DNA of 64,000 bases from Microbulbifer okhotskensis (GCF_023895975.1 NZ_JALBWM010000005.1:1-64000), one strand, 5' to 3'. Positions 42,384 through 50,537 are shown, numbered from the stretch's first letter. The notes: generated from the letters alone by a model not told the origin. Numbers and translations are program-made.

Positions 42384-43586
42384 ATGCCTGAACAATTTTT
42401 ACATGGTGTCGAAGTCGTTGAAATCGACTCGGGACCGCGCCCTATTCGTACAGTGCGATCCTCTGTTATCGGACTAATTGGCACTGCGCCTGATGCAGAT
42501 GAAAATCAGTTTCCCGTTAACCATCCGGTGTTAATCGCTGGCAAGCGAAGTGAATCAGTGGGTCTTGGAGGTACCGGCACGTTACCCGCTGCGGTTGACG
42601 ATATATTTGATCAAACCGGCGCGATGATTGTTGTAATTCGTGTTGAAGACTCCGACGAAGAACCGTCAAGTGAGGTCGAAGTTGGCCCAGCCATACCGAA
42701 TGTTGGCCAAGTCATCGGCGGCATTGATGACGAAACAGGCCAGTACCTGGGTGTTCAAGCCTTTTTAGCCGCAGAAAATGAAGTGCATGTTACGCCTCGT
42801 ATATTGATCGCCCCTGAGTTCAGTCATCACCCTGCAGTTGCTAATGAGTTGTTATCGGTCGCAGAGCGTTTACGTGCTGTCGTGATTGCCGATGGTCCTA
42901 ACTATAACGATGAAGAGGCCATCGACTATCGACAAATGTTCGGTAGCTCTCGCTTATATCTGGTTGATCCTTGGGTGCGAGTGTGGAATACAGAAGATAA
43001 TGTTGAGGTGGTTCGTCCAGCCAGTGCTCGGGTTGCAGGGCTGATTGCTAAATCGGATGCAGAACGCGGATTTTGGTGGTCACCATCCAATCGTGAAATT
43101 CGCGGTTTGATGGGGACTGCACGCAGTGTTGATTTTGCATTGGGTGATACTAACGCCCGCGCCAACTTCCTCAATGAAAATGAAGTGGCAACCATTATTC
43201 AAAAGGATGGCTTTCGCCTGTGGGGGAATCGCAGTTGTTCTGCGGATCCGAAGTGGGCCTTTTTGAGTGTACGACGCACTGCCGACATGATCAGTGAATC
43301 GTTACTTCGTGCGCATATGTGGGCCGTGGATCGCAACATTACCAAAACCTATATCGAAGATGTGCTCGAAGGCGTCAATGCTTATTTGCGGCACTTACGA
43401 ACAGTGGGTGCGATCATTAATGGTCACGCTTGGGCGGATCCAGAATTGAACACGCCCGATCAAATAGCGCAAGGTAAGGTGTATATCGACTTTGATTTTA
43501 CGCCACCTTATCCCGCCGAACACATCACATTCAGAAGCCACTTAGTGAATGATTATCTGGTAGAAATTCTGCCAGATGCAACTTAA
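42384..43586 (+). CDS. contractile tail sheath protein (gpFI)
   Basis: A protein of 400 residues. The family marks are FLHGVEVVEIDSGPRPIRTV at the N-terminus, RLYLVDPWVRV near residue 190, SARVAGLIAKSDAERGFWWS near 213, and FLSVRRTADMISESLLRAHM near 290. It forms the contractile sheath. It shows that this phage is a myovirus. Confidence 0.95.
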   Translation: MPEQFLHGVEVVEIDSGPRPIRTVRSSVIGLIGTAPDADENQFPVNHPVLIAGKRSESVGLGGTGTLPAAVDDIFDQTGAMIVVIRVEDSDEEPSSEVEVGPAIPNVGQVIGGIDDETGQYLGVQAFLAAENEVHVTPRILIAPEFSHHPAVANELLSVAERLRAVVIADGPNYNDEEAIDYRQMFGSSRLYLVDPWVRVWNTEDNVEVVRPASARVAGLIAKSDAERGFWWSPSNREIRGLMGTARSVDFALGDTNARANFLNENEVATIIQKDGFRLWGNRSCSADPKWAFLSVRRTADMISESLLRAHMWAVDRNITKTYIEDVLEGVNAYLRHLRTVGAIINGHAWADPELNTPDQIAQGKVYIDFDFTPPYPAEHITFRSHLVNDYLVEILPDAT

Positions 43587-43597
43587 AGGAGACGAAC

Positions 43598-44101
43598 ATG
43601 CTTGATGATATTTTGAAAAATATGGCCTTGTTCGTCGATGGACGAGGCTTCGCAGGAAACGTGGAAGAACTCACACTTCCCAAACTCACTTTAAAAACTG
43701 AAGAGTTTCGCAACGGCGGTATGGACGCACCCATCGAAGTGGAGATGGGTATGGAAAAGCTTGAGAGCGAATTCACACTCACACGTTTTGATAAAAACGT
43801 ATTGAAGCTGTTCGGGTTGGCGCCGGGACAGCTCACCCCGTTAACGATACGCGGTGCTGTAATTTCAGATGACGGAACGCAAACAGCCGTGGTGGTAAAT
43901 CTTCAGGGCATTGTGCGCGAAATGGATCCTGGTAATTGGAAGCCCGGAGAAAAAGCGACCCTGAAGATCATGTTAGCGCTGCGTTACTACAAACTAACTC
44001 ATGGTGGTGACATTGTTCATGAAATTGATATCCCCAATATGGTTCGCACCATTGGCGGTGTTGATCAGTTATCTGCGGTTCGTTCCGCGCTAGGCATTTG
44101 A
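43598..44101 (+). CDS. tail tube protein (gpFII)
   Basis: A protein of 167 residues with LDDILKNMALFVDGRGFAGN at the N-terminus and LPKLTLKTEEFRNGGMDAPI near residue 30, the standard P2 FII pattern. It forms the inner tube. It lies 11 bp after the sheath gene, with AAGGAGACG upstream of the ATG. Confidence 0.95.
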   Translation: MLDDILKNMALFVDGRGFAGNVEELTLPKLTLKTEEFRNGGMDAPIEVEMGMEKLESEFTLTRFDKNVLKLFGLAPGQLTPLTIRGAVISDDGTQTAVVVNLQGIVREMDPGNWKPGEKATLKIMLALRYYKLTHGGDIVHEIDIPNMVRTIGGVDQLSAVRSALGI

Positions 44102-44111
44102 GGAGTTGAGT

Positions 44112-44366
44112 ATGCAAATCGAAAAATATTACGTCATTAAGCCAACCACTCATAGCCGCAGAAAAGTCAGTTACGGTGATGAGTTAGATTTAACAGAATC
44201 TCAAGCCCGACCACTGCGCAATGGTGGCTTTGTTTCACCCGATAAAGCAGCGGCACAACGTATCGCCGAATTGGTGAAAGAAAACCAAACACTGCAAGCA
44301 AAGAGTACCCAAGAAAGCGAAGCGCAAACTGAAGCAGGCACTGAAGCAAAAAATGAGGCCAAGTAA
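44112..44366 (+). CDS. small tail protein with charged tail
   Basis: A protein of 84 residues from ATG 44112 (GAGGAG upstream; a TTG lies at 44106). It starts MQIEKYYVIKPTTHSRRKVS and ends in a low-complexity stretch rich in E, A, T and Q. It lies between FII and the tail chaperone, an additional gene compared with P2. Its stop shares one base with the chaperone start. Function unknown, probably in tail assembly. Confidence 0.65.
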   Translation: MQIEKYYVIKPTTHSRRKVSYGDELDLTESQARPLRNGGFVSPDKAAAQRIAELVKENQTLQAKSTQESEAQTEAGTEAKNEAK

Positions 44367-44611
44367 TGGATAAACTAAAAATTGAACTGACTCATCCCAT
44401 CAGCATCGACGGTACTAAAGTAAGTGTGTTGCAACTACGTCGGCCCAAAGTACGTGACATGCTCAGTGTAGAAAAGAGCGTTGAAAACGATGCCGAAAAA
44501 GAGATCCAGTTGTTTGCCAACCTATGTGAGCTCACACCGGAAAACCTGCTCGACTTGGACATGGCTGATTACTCAAAGCTGCAAAAGGCCTATCAAGATT
44601 TTTTGTCCTAA
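44366..44611 (+). CDS. tail assembly chaperone E
   Basis: A protein of 81 residues: IELTHPISIDGTKVSVLQLR at the N-terminus, RPKVRDMLSVEKSVENDAEK in the middle, the pattern of the Mu gp41/P2 gpE chaperone family. It precedes the tape-measure gene as in other tailed phages. The end of the gene holds the slip site T TTT TTG (44599-44605), three bases before the stop, so a longer product E' is also made. Confidence 0.85.
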   Translation: MDKLKIELTHPISIDGTKVSVLQLRRPKVRDMLSVEKSVENDAEKEIQLFANLCELTPENLLDLDMADYSKLQKAYQDFLS

Positions 44612-44742
44612 GCCCGCGTGATGCTCGCCGGGCAGTGATAACGTTGGCTAGCCATACAGGCTGGTCATTAAATGAGCTCGGCCAGCTGGATGGCGAAGAG
44701 CTTTTGGCTTGGATTGAGCAGTTGCCCCGTAGATCGCTTTGA
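44366..44742 (+). CDS. tail assembly chaperone E' made by -1 frameshift
   Basis: A slip of one base back at T TTT TTG (44599-44605) continues into the -1 frame and adds 45 codons (VLSPRDARRAVITLASHTGW onward) to the stop at 44740-44742. A stem-loop with GCCCGCG (44612-44618) and CG-C-CGGGC (44626-44633, one bulge) starts 6 bases after the slip site, the usual spacing for a stimulator. The extension has the WSLNELGQLDGEELLAWI pattern of P2 E'. The product coats the tape measure before tail assembly. Confidence 0.85.
44597..44633 (+). other. programmed -1 frameshift signal
   Basis: Slip heptamer T TTT TTG at 44599-44605 in frame GAT TTT TTG, then a 6-base spacer and a 7-bp stem with one bulged C and a 7-base loop (44612-44633). 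The zero frame stops at 44609-44611. Same slip heptamer as phage P2 E/E'. Confidence 0.85.
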
Positions 44743-44765
44743 GGCAACCAAGTATAATATATAAG
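44739..44765 (+). promoter_or_regulatory. promoter of the toxin-immunity cassette
   Basis: TATAAT at 44753-44758 and an overlapping TATAAG at 44760-44765 lie directly after the E' stop. TTGAGG at 44739-44744 can serve as -35 for the second box (15-bp spacer). The site is out of place in a late tail operon, so the following two genes probably have their own transcript. Confidence 0.5.
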
Positions 44766-44804
44766 TTTAATTTGGTGAAAATAACAGCTATCGAGGCATT
44801 TCAA

Positions 44805-45473
44805 ATGGAACACAGAGAGGTAGTTGAAATCCAACCCCATGAGCTTCTCATGGGATTGGCAGAGGTTATTCGAGAGACTCAGAGAAATGTTAGTTACTAC
44901 GAGGTTAAAAAAGTAGCAAAAACGCACCTAGATCAGGTCATCGATGAGACTCTCAAACGAGAGAAAAAAGCCCTAACTGAAGCTGAAATTGTTGCGCTGG
45001 CATCTCGACTTTATACGCAAATTATGTGCAAAACAACGACAAACGGGCTCGCAATATTGTCGAAATATTACTCCTGTGCACAACGAATGTCGCGCCAGGA
45101 GTTGATGAGTGAAAAACATAAGCCTTCAAGACTAGGCAGGCACTTAAAGTACGTTTCTGGTCGTAGGCCTTTGAATGTTTCAGCGCACGCTATTGTTAGT
45201 GGAACTCACCCTGCGGCAAAAGCGGCAAGATCCATTTTGGCTCGCTGGAAAATTCGAATTGATGATCCAGGCAACGGCGTTTTCCTACCGCGAGACTCAA
45301 GGTATATCCCGCACAAAGAGTTACCGCTTGCTAAGAATCACGCACAATTGCACACTCACGAATATTATTTGAACGTTTTTAATATGCTGAGCTCATCAAA
45401 CTCAGAGCAGGAATGCCGTTTGATATTGCGCCTTATTGCGGATCAACTTCGTAACGGAACCTTTGGAGATTAA
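44805..45473 (+). CDS. AHH-family nuclease toxin-like protein
   Basis: A protein of 222 residues from ATG 44805 (GAGG upstream); a TTG at 44739 would add 22 residues. Residues 1-110 are helical and basic. Residues about 122-200 are an AHH domain of the HNH/ENDO VII superfamily: SAHAIVSGTHPAAKAARSIL, then NGVFLP and HAQLHTHEYYLNVFNML. The usual AHH triad reads AHA here, so one His is replaced. It has no delivery domain. It stands with an Imm11-like gene between chaperone and tape-measure genes, framed by its own promoter and terminator. Confidence 0.8.
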   Translation: MEHREVVEIQPHELLMGLAEVIRETQRNVSYYEVKKVAKTHLDQVIDETLKREKKALTEAEIVALASRLYTQIMCKTTTNGLAILSKYYSCAQRMSRQELMSEKHKPSRLGRHLKYVSGRRPLNVSAHAIVSGTHPAAKAARSILARWKIRIDDPGNGVFLPRDSRYIPHKELPLAKNHAQLHTHEYYLNVFNMLSSSNSEQECRLILRLIADQLRNGTFGD

Positions 45474-45474
45474 G

Positions 45475-46041
45475 ATGAAAATTTATAAAGTTAGACCTGA
45501 CACTAGCTTTCGAATGATGTATCCGCCGGATGAAGTATATGAGTCCGAAAGTTGGGAGTTTAAATGCCATGAGCTGGTAGATAAGATTCCGCAATTTGAT
45601 GCGTACTGGGATGATGATACTTCTAAGCCCTTACCAGATATCGCTTATCTAGGTATGTCTGCATTTGCATTTAAAAAGGATGTGGCTGAGCAAATGACCG
45701 ACATACTCGAATCCGCAGGTGAGATGCTGCCTTTTTATATCGAGGGCGAGTTGTGGTACTACTTGAATGTAATGGAAAAATGTGAATCTTTATTAGATGA
45801 AGAAAAAACAAAGTATAAAATCAATCAAGGGAATATAAAATTAATCATTGAGGATTATGTATTTAAACCCGAGTTTTTATCAGACTCATCTATCTTTAAA
45901 ATTCCACAAGATAACCATACAGAGACATTTTGTGCTGATCGGCGAGAAAATGATGAGCAAGTTATAAATAATTTCTTCTGCGCGGTACATGGAAATGGTT
46001 TTAGTGGATTAAAATTCACGGAAGTATTTTCCGACGAATAA
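45475..46041 (+). CDS. Imm11/DUF1629-family immunity-like protein
   Basis: A protein of 188 residues beginning MKIYKVRPDTSFRMMY, the typical start of the Imm11 (DUF1629) family, with an acidic body (FDAYWDDDTSKPLPDIAYLG) and FCAVHGNGFSGLKFTEVF at the end. Imm11 proteins neutralise toxins of the polymorphic toxin class. It starts one base after the AHH gene stop, with TTGGAG upstream, so the two are a pair. AT-richer than flanking tail genes, which suggests transfer. Confidence 0.8.
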   Translation: MKIYKVRPDTSFRMMYPPDEVYESESWEFKCHELVDKIPQFDAYWDDDTSKPLPDIAYLGMSAFAFKKDVAEQMTDILESAGEMLPFYIEGELWYYLNVMEKCESLLDEEKTKYKINQGNIKLIIEDYVFKPEFLSDSSIFKIPQDNHTETFCADRRENDEQVINNFFCAVHGNGFSGLKFTEVFSDE

Positions 46042-46065
46042 CAAGAGTTTTAATAAATCGTTTTG

Positions 46066-46097
46066 AAAAGCGTGCATAGAAATATGCGCGCTTTTTT
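46066..46097 (+). terminator. strong terminator closing the toxin-immunity cassette
   Basis: GCGTGCATA at 46070-46078 pairs with TATGCGCGC at 46083-46091 (one G-T pair) around a GAAA loop, extended by AAAA/TTTT, with TTTTTT at 46092-46097. It sits inside the late tail operon directly before the tape measure's ribosome site. Confidence 0.85.
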
Positions 46098-46115
46098 CGT
46101 ATTGGAGGTTTTGAT

Positions 46116-48422
46116 TTGGCTAACTCGTCATTTAAATTAGCGCTCCAAATCGGCGCAAGTATTGGCCAAAGCTTTCGTACGTCCGTTAGAGGATCTCAGT
46201 CTCAGCTTAATCAACTGGGCTCATCCATCAACAAACTGAAGAACCAGCAAGCGTCGATTAAAAAGGTTGAGTTAGGTGAAGCCAGTGTGGGTAAGGCTCG
46301 AGTTGCCTATGAAGCCGCCAGTAGAGAGTTATCCCGGCTTAGACGTGAGGTTGCTAGTACCGATCAACCCAGCAAGCAACTGACGCAATCCTTCGAAGCA
46401 GCAAAGCGTAAAACAGAGCGTCTTTCCCAAGCCTTAGGTAAACAGCGAGATCGCCTGCAACAAAGCCGACGTGAGTTACAGCAAGCGGGAGTATCCAGCA
46501 GAAACCTGATGGGTGATAACGCCCGATTAGGTGCATCGGTTGAACGCCTCAGCCAAAAGTATCGAAAATTGAATCAGGCCATGCGCGCTCAGGAGGCCAA
46601 TAAAGCCCAGCGCGCAGACCTGCGAGGTCAGTTATTTGATGCGGTGGCATTAGGTGCAACGGTTGTAGCACCGGTGAGCATTGCGGTGAACTTTGAGCAA
46701 TCTATCGCAAGGTTGGGTGCTATTACCCGCTCGGGTGATGATGCGCTCTTAGGGCTCGAAAAAACGGCTCGTCGATTAGGAGAGACAACCCAGTTTTCAG
46801 CCTCCGAAGCGGCATCGGCCATGACCTTTTTGGGTATGGCCGGTTTCAAAACTAATGAGATTATTTCTGCAACGCCGGGCATGCTTAATTTGGCCCAAGC
46901 GGCTGGTAGTGATTTAGCGGGTACCGCAGATATTGCATCCAATATCTTAAGTGGCTTTTCTCTAAAAGCCGATGAGATGGGTCGTGTGGGTGATGTGCTT
47001 TCTGCCACCTTCACTACGTCCAATACCACGCTGCAAATGCTTGGCGATACGCTGAAGTATGCAGCCCCTGTGGCCAGTAGTGCTGGGGCGAGTATCGAAC
47101 AAGTCGCTGCGATGGCTGGTTTGTTGGGTAATGTCGGTATTCAAGGCAGCATGGCGGGTACCGCATTACGCGCGGCATTTTTACGTTTGTCTGCACCGCC
47201 CAAGGTTGCTGCGGATGCCTTAGCCAACTTGGGTGTTGAAGTTAAAGACCTGGATGGCAACTTACGCTCGGTTCCTGAACTATTGCAGGAGTTAGCGCAA
47301 GCCACCGAAGGCTTAGGGTCTGCTGAAAGAGCAGAAGCCATTAAGCAAATCTTTGGCTCAGAAGCTTCTGCAGGTTTAACCGAGTTGCTCAAGCAAGCTG
47401 GCTCCGGCGCATTGGATTCTTATATCCAGCAGCTACAGCAAGCGAAAGGCACCGCCGATACTATGGCTAAAAAAATGAGTGCCACCACAGCGGGTAGCCT
47501 GAAGCGATTGGGCAGCGCACTTGAAAGCGTCGCGATCAGTATTGGCAGTTTACTGCTACCAACCATTGCTGCAGGCGCTCAGCTTTTTGCCGGTATGGCC
47601 AGCTGGGTGTCTGGTGCTGCGCAAGAATACCCATGGCTTACCAAAGTCATCGTCGGTGCAACGGTAGGTTTAGTTGCGCTGAAGGTGACTGCTATCGCTG
47701 GCACTTATGCGTTCACTTTTTTAAAAGGTGGTGTACTTAGCCTGGTGACTGCATACCGAACCTTGAGTGCTGGTATTGCCATGGCGCAATTAGGCATGGC
47801 GCGAATGAATGTCCTGTCGGCGCTATCTGCTGTTCGAATGGGAGTGGTGACCGCAGCGCAATGGGCGTTGAATGTTGCCATGACTGCCAATCCGATTGGG
47901 CTCATTGTTGTGGGTATTGCTGCATTAGCGGGTGCAGCTTTTATGCTGATTAAATACTGGGAGCCTATCGGCGAATTCTTTTCAGGCCTTTGGGATGGTG
48001 TAAAAAATATTACCAGTGGTGCCGTGGATTGGCTGCTAGGCAAGATGAACTTACTAGCAAAGCCTTTCGAGTTATTAGGTTCTGCCTGGAACGCTGTTTC
48101 TGGTTGGCTAGATGGTGATGAATCTGAGGATGCGCCATCTTCAGCCAATAAACGTAAGCTTGCTACAGCCGCCGTTGGGGCATCGCTAGCGGCGCAACCT
48201 GCAATGGCATTGCCGAATTCAACGGTCAATGCACTACCTCAAATTCAAGCAGTCAGCGCTGCTAATCATAATCAACAGTCGGTCATTATTGATGCGCCTA
48301 TTACCATTCATGCTGCACCCGGTATGGATGAGCGAGCTATTGCCGGTGAAGTTCAAAAAGCACTGGAGCAACGAGAGGCGCGAGCGGCAAGCCAACAACG
48401 AGGTGCCCTATATGATGTATAG
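46116..48422 (+). CDS. tail tape measure protein
   Basis: A protein of 768 residues starting at TTG 46116 after TTGGAGG. Residues 20-160 are coiled coil. Residues 180-420 are the TP901-type core (LGETTQFSASEAASAMTFLG, AAGSDLAGTADIASNILSGF). Hydrophobic segments near 510-620 (AIAGTYAFTFLKGGVLSLV, NPIGLIVVGIAALAGAAFML) are the membrane-active part. It sets the tail length. It is displaced from the chaperone gene by the cassette. Confidence 0.9.
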   Translation: MANSSFKLALQIGASIGQSFRTSVRGSQSQLNQLGSSINKLKNQQASIKKVELGEASVGKARVAYEAASRELSRLRREVASTDQPSKQLTQSFEAAKRKTERLSQALGKQRDRLQQSRRELQQAGVSSRNLMGDNARLGASVERLSQKYRKLNQAMRAQEANKAQRADLRGQLFDAVALGATVVAPVSIAVNFEQSIARLGAITRSGDDALLGLEKTARRLGETTQFSASEAASAMTFLGMAGFKTNEIISATPGMLNLAQAAGSDLAGTADIASNILSGFSLKADEMGRVGDVLSATFTTSNTTLQMLGDTLKYAAPVASSAGASIEQVAAMAGLLGNVGIQGSMAGTALRAAFLRLSAPPKVAADALANLGVEVKDLDGNLRSVPELLQELAQATEGLGSAERAEAIKQIFGSEASAGLTELLKQAGSGALDSYIQQLQQAKGTADTMAKKMSATTAGSLKRLGSALESVAISIGSLLLPTIAAGAQLFAGMASWVSGAAQEYPWLTKVIVGATVGLVALKVTAIAGTYAFTFLKGGVLSLVTAYRTLSAGIAMAQLGMARMNVLSALSAVRMGVVTAAQWALNVAMTANPIGLIVVGIAALAGAAFMLIKYWEPIGEFFSGLWDGVKNITSGAVDWLLGKMNLLAKPFELLGSAWNAVSGWLDGDESEDAPSSANKRKLATAAVGASLAAQPAMALPNSTVNALPQIQAVSAANHNQQSVIIDAPITIHAAPGMDERAIAGEVQKALEQREARAASQQRGALYDV

Positions 48423-48489
48423 GACATACGAATATCGTGAGAGCCATGGAAGGCGGAAACGATTGATGAAAGTTAAGGTGGTGCCATGA
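48415..48489 (+). CDS. tiny ORF coupling tape measure to gpU
   Basis: A 24-codon frame (MYRTYEYRESHGRRKRLMKV onward) from ATG 48415, with an extra ATG at 48412 and GAGGTG upstream. It overlaps the tape-measure stop by 8 bp and the gpU start by ATGA, so both ends are coupled. The peptide is very basic. It may be a translated coupling frame rather than a functional protein. Confidence 0.4.
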   Translation: MYRTYEYRESHGRRKRLMKVKVVP

Positions 48490-48878
48490 GTGAAACCATG
48501 ATGGCGTTAGGCAGATACCGATTCTCCATCGACAGTGCGGCTTATCAAGAACTAAAACACAGCCAAGCCTATCGTTGGCAAGCTCAAGAGCGATTACAAC
48601 GCCGACCGGCTATGCAATTTTTAGGCGCCGGTGAAGAATCGATCGAGTTTAGCGGTGTGATCTATCCGCACTTTAAGGGCGGGTTGAAACAACTGGATGC
48701 TATGAGAATAGAAGCTAGCAAGGGGCAACCTTTATTGCTAGTGGATGGCTTGGGTTTTGTCTGGGGGCAATGGGTCATTACCCAAATTGATGAAGGCCAG
48801 TCGTTTTTTCAGGGCAATGGCCAACCGCTTAAACAAAGCTTCCAACTTAAGCTAGTGAATTATGGGGCGGATAACTAA
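48486..48878 (+). CDS. tail terminator protein U
   Basis: A protein of 130 residues: MALGRYRFSIDSAAYQELKH at the N-terminus, then RPAMQFLGAGEESIEFSGVI near residue 38, the P2 gpU pattern. It caps the tail at the required length. It shares one base with gpX. Confidence 0.9.
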   Translation: MSETMMALGRYRFSIDSAAYQELKHSQAYRWQAQERLQRRPAMQFLGAGEESIEFSGVIYPHFKGGLKQLDAMRIEASKGQPLLLVDGLGFVWGQWVITQIDEGQSFFQGNGQPLKQSFQLKLVNYGADN

Positions 48879-49087
48879 TGGCAACTTATCGAACACGCGA
48901 TGGCGATATGCTGGATGCAATTTGCTTGTCGTACTACGGCCAAGCGGATGGTTATCTTGAGTCTGTTTTAACTGCGAATCCCGGTCTTGCTGATATGGGT
49001 CCAGTCTATCTCTCTGGCTTATTAATCGAGCTGCCGAACCTATCGGAGCAAAACCGAAGCCAAGAGACTATTCGTCTATGGAGCTAA
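48878..49087 (+). CDS. tail protein X
   Basis: A protein of 69 residues with TRDGDMLDAICLSYYG, then GLADMGPVYLSGLLIELP, a LysM-like fold of the P2 gpX family. It probably binds peptidoglycan or joins the tail hub. It lies 3 bp before gpD. Confidence 0.9.
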   Translation: MATYRTRDGDMLDAICLSYYGQADGYLESVLTANPGLADMGPVYLSGLLIELPNLSEQNRSQETIRLWS

Positions 49088-49090
49088 TAC

Positions 49091-50062
49091 ATGAGACCAA
49101 TCTTTAGGATTCTGGCGGATCAGCAAGACATCACTGACACAATTCGAGATCGACTGTTATCGCTTCGCATTACTGACGAGGCAGGCAATCAATCGGATAC
49201 GGTTGAGCTGCAACTAGATGATCGTGATGAAAAAATACAATGGCCGAGCCATGGCGCGGAGTTGGAAATTTCTTTGGGAGCCGATCAAAACCAATTGACC
49301 CGAATGGGTTTATACATCGTTGATGACATCGAGCATTCAGGGCCACCAAACACTATCACTGTTCGCGGCAAAGCAGCGGATATGCGCGCTTCAATCAAGG
49401 CGCCTAAAACCCGCAGTTGGGATGGTATTACGCTGGGCGCTTTGGTGCAAACGATTGCTGGCGAGCATGGTTTATCTGCAAAGATATCTGAGCAATTGGC
49501 TTTGATCGCCATAGAGCACATCGACCAAAGCAATGAATCTGACTTGCACTTATTGACACGCTTAGCTCGGCAACATGGCGCCGTAAGTAAACCCGTTGCA
49601 GGCTTTCTGGTATTTGTTTCCAAAGGTGAAGCCAAGTCAGCCACTGGGCAGCAGTTGCCATTAGTTGAGATACCAAAGCACCAAATTTCCCGGCACCGTA
49701 TGACACAAGCTGAGCGCGGTAAATACCAATCCGTAAAAGCTTACTGGCACGACAATGACACAGCAGAAAAACAGAGTGTATTAGTCGGTGATGGCGAGCC
49801 GGTCTTTGCCATTCGCCATACCTACAATGATGCACAAGAAGCGACAAGGGCGGCTACAGCTAAATTGCAAAGCTTGCGCAGAGGCACAGCCACGCTATCG
49901 CTAACATTACTCGGCAGGCCCGAGCTACAAGCCGAAGGAAAGCTTCGTATTTCAGGTATCCGCGATCCAGTAAATGGCGAATGGGTCATCAATCGTGTTG
50001 AGCACCAGCTAGATTCCAGTGGATTGCAAACCCGGTGCGATGCTGAAGTTCCCAATAACTAA
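49091..50062 (+). CDS. late control protein D (baseplate hub)
   Basis: A protein of 323 residues with the gpD pattern: RLLSLRITDEAGNQSDTVEL near residue 22, ELEISLGADQNQLTRMGLYI near 57, and IAGEHGLSAKISEQL near 122. It is the phage-tail hub protein homologous to T4 gp27. It closes the P2-type tail operon and is followed by a terminator. Confidence 0.9.
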   Translation: MRPIFRILADQQDITDTIRDRLLSLRITDEAGNQSDTVELQLDDRDEKIQWPSHGAELEISLGADQNQLTRMGLYIVDDIEHSGPPNTITVRGKAADMRASIKAPKTRSWDGITLGALVQTIAGEHGLSAKISEQLALIAIEHIDQSNESDLHLLTRLARQHGAVSKPVAGFLVFVSKGEAKSATGQQLPLVEIPKHQISRHRMTQAERGKYQSVKAYWHDNDTAEKQSVLVGDGEPVFAIRHTYNDAQEATRAATAKLQSLRRGTATLSLTLLGRPELQAEGKLRISGIRDPVNGEWVINRVEHQLDSSGLQTRCDAEVPNN

Positions 50063-50082
50063 TTGAATATTGTTGATTGTTG

Positions 50083-50108
50083 AAACCGCCCATGAGGCGG
50101 TTTTTTTT
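50083..50108 (+). terminator. terminator after the tail operon
   Basis: AAACCGCC at 50083-50090 pairs with GGCGGTTT at 50096-50103 around CATGA, followed by a run of T to 50108. Canonical rho-independent terminator. Confidence 0.9.
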
Positions 50109-50122
50109 ATGTATAGGACAAG

Positions 50123-50194
50123 GCAGTTTTTTGCTCCTGCAAAAACTGCATTTCCACCATCCATGGCGGTCATATGTCGCGTTGCCATGGATGG
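50123..50194. promoter_or_regulatory. two perfect inverted repeats before the lysis genes
   Basis: GCAGTTTTT at 50123-50131 pairs with AAAAACTGC at 50141-50149, and CCATCCATGGC at 50157-50167 pairs with GCCATGGATGG at 50184-50194. They fill the gap between the tail terminator and the first lysis gene and may be operators or a leader RNA. Confidence 0.55.
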
Positions 50195-50223
50195 CAAAGA
50201 GCGACCATTTTAGGAGATTGTAA

Positions 50224-50505
50224 ATGGCACCAGCCAAAGAAAAAGAAAACGGCATGGTGGTAGTGCCGAAAGATGAATTTGAAAGCTTGTTGAATAGCGC
50301 CGCAGAGCGTGGCGCCGAACGTGTACTAGCACATCTAGGTTTAGAAAATGGCCATGCCGCTAGGGATATACGAGAGCTTCGAGACTTGTTGGATGCTTGG
50401 CGTGATGCAAGGCGTACCGCATGGCAAACCGTTATCAAAGTCGCCACCACCGGCATTCTCGCCGCGCTTATTTTAGGCGTAGCCATCAAATTAAAGCAGC
50501 CTTGA
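50224..50505 (+). CDS. DUF6127-like membrane protein, probable holin/antiholin
   Basis: A protein of 93 residues: helical N-terminal half (FESLLNSAAERGAERVLAHL), then LRDLLDAWRDARRTAWQTVI and one membrane segment at about 72-88 (TTGILAALILGVAIKL). This is the DUF6127 pattern, found in phage lysis cassettes. It has one clear membrane helix and a short basic end. It probably forms or regulates the membrane lesion for lysis. AGGAGATT precedes the ATG. Confidence 0.75.
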   Translation: MAPAKEKENGMVVVPKDEFESLLNSAAERGAERVLAHLGLENGHAARDIRELRDLLDAWRDARRTAWQTVIKVATTGILAALILGVAIKLKQP

Positions 50506-50537
50506 GCGCTTAAAAATAGTAAACGGAGGACAATAAA

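Noticed and set aside
47705-48229. 174-codon minus-strand frame under the tape measure
   Set aside because: Antisense shadow of hydrophobic tape-measure sequence, without start signals.
49989-50489. 166-codon minus-strand frame across the tail terminator
   Set aside because: It crosses a strong terminator and two inverted repeats and lies antisense to gpD and the DUF6127-like gene.
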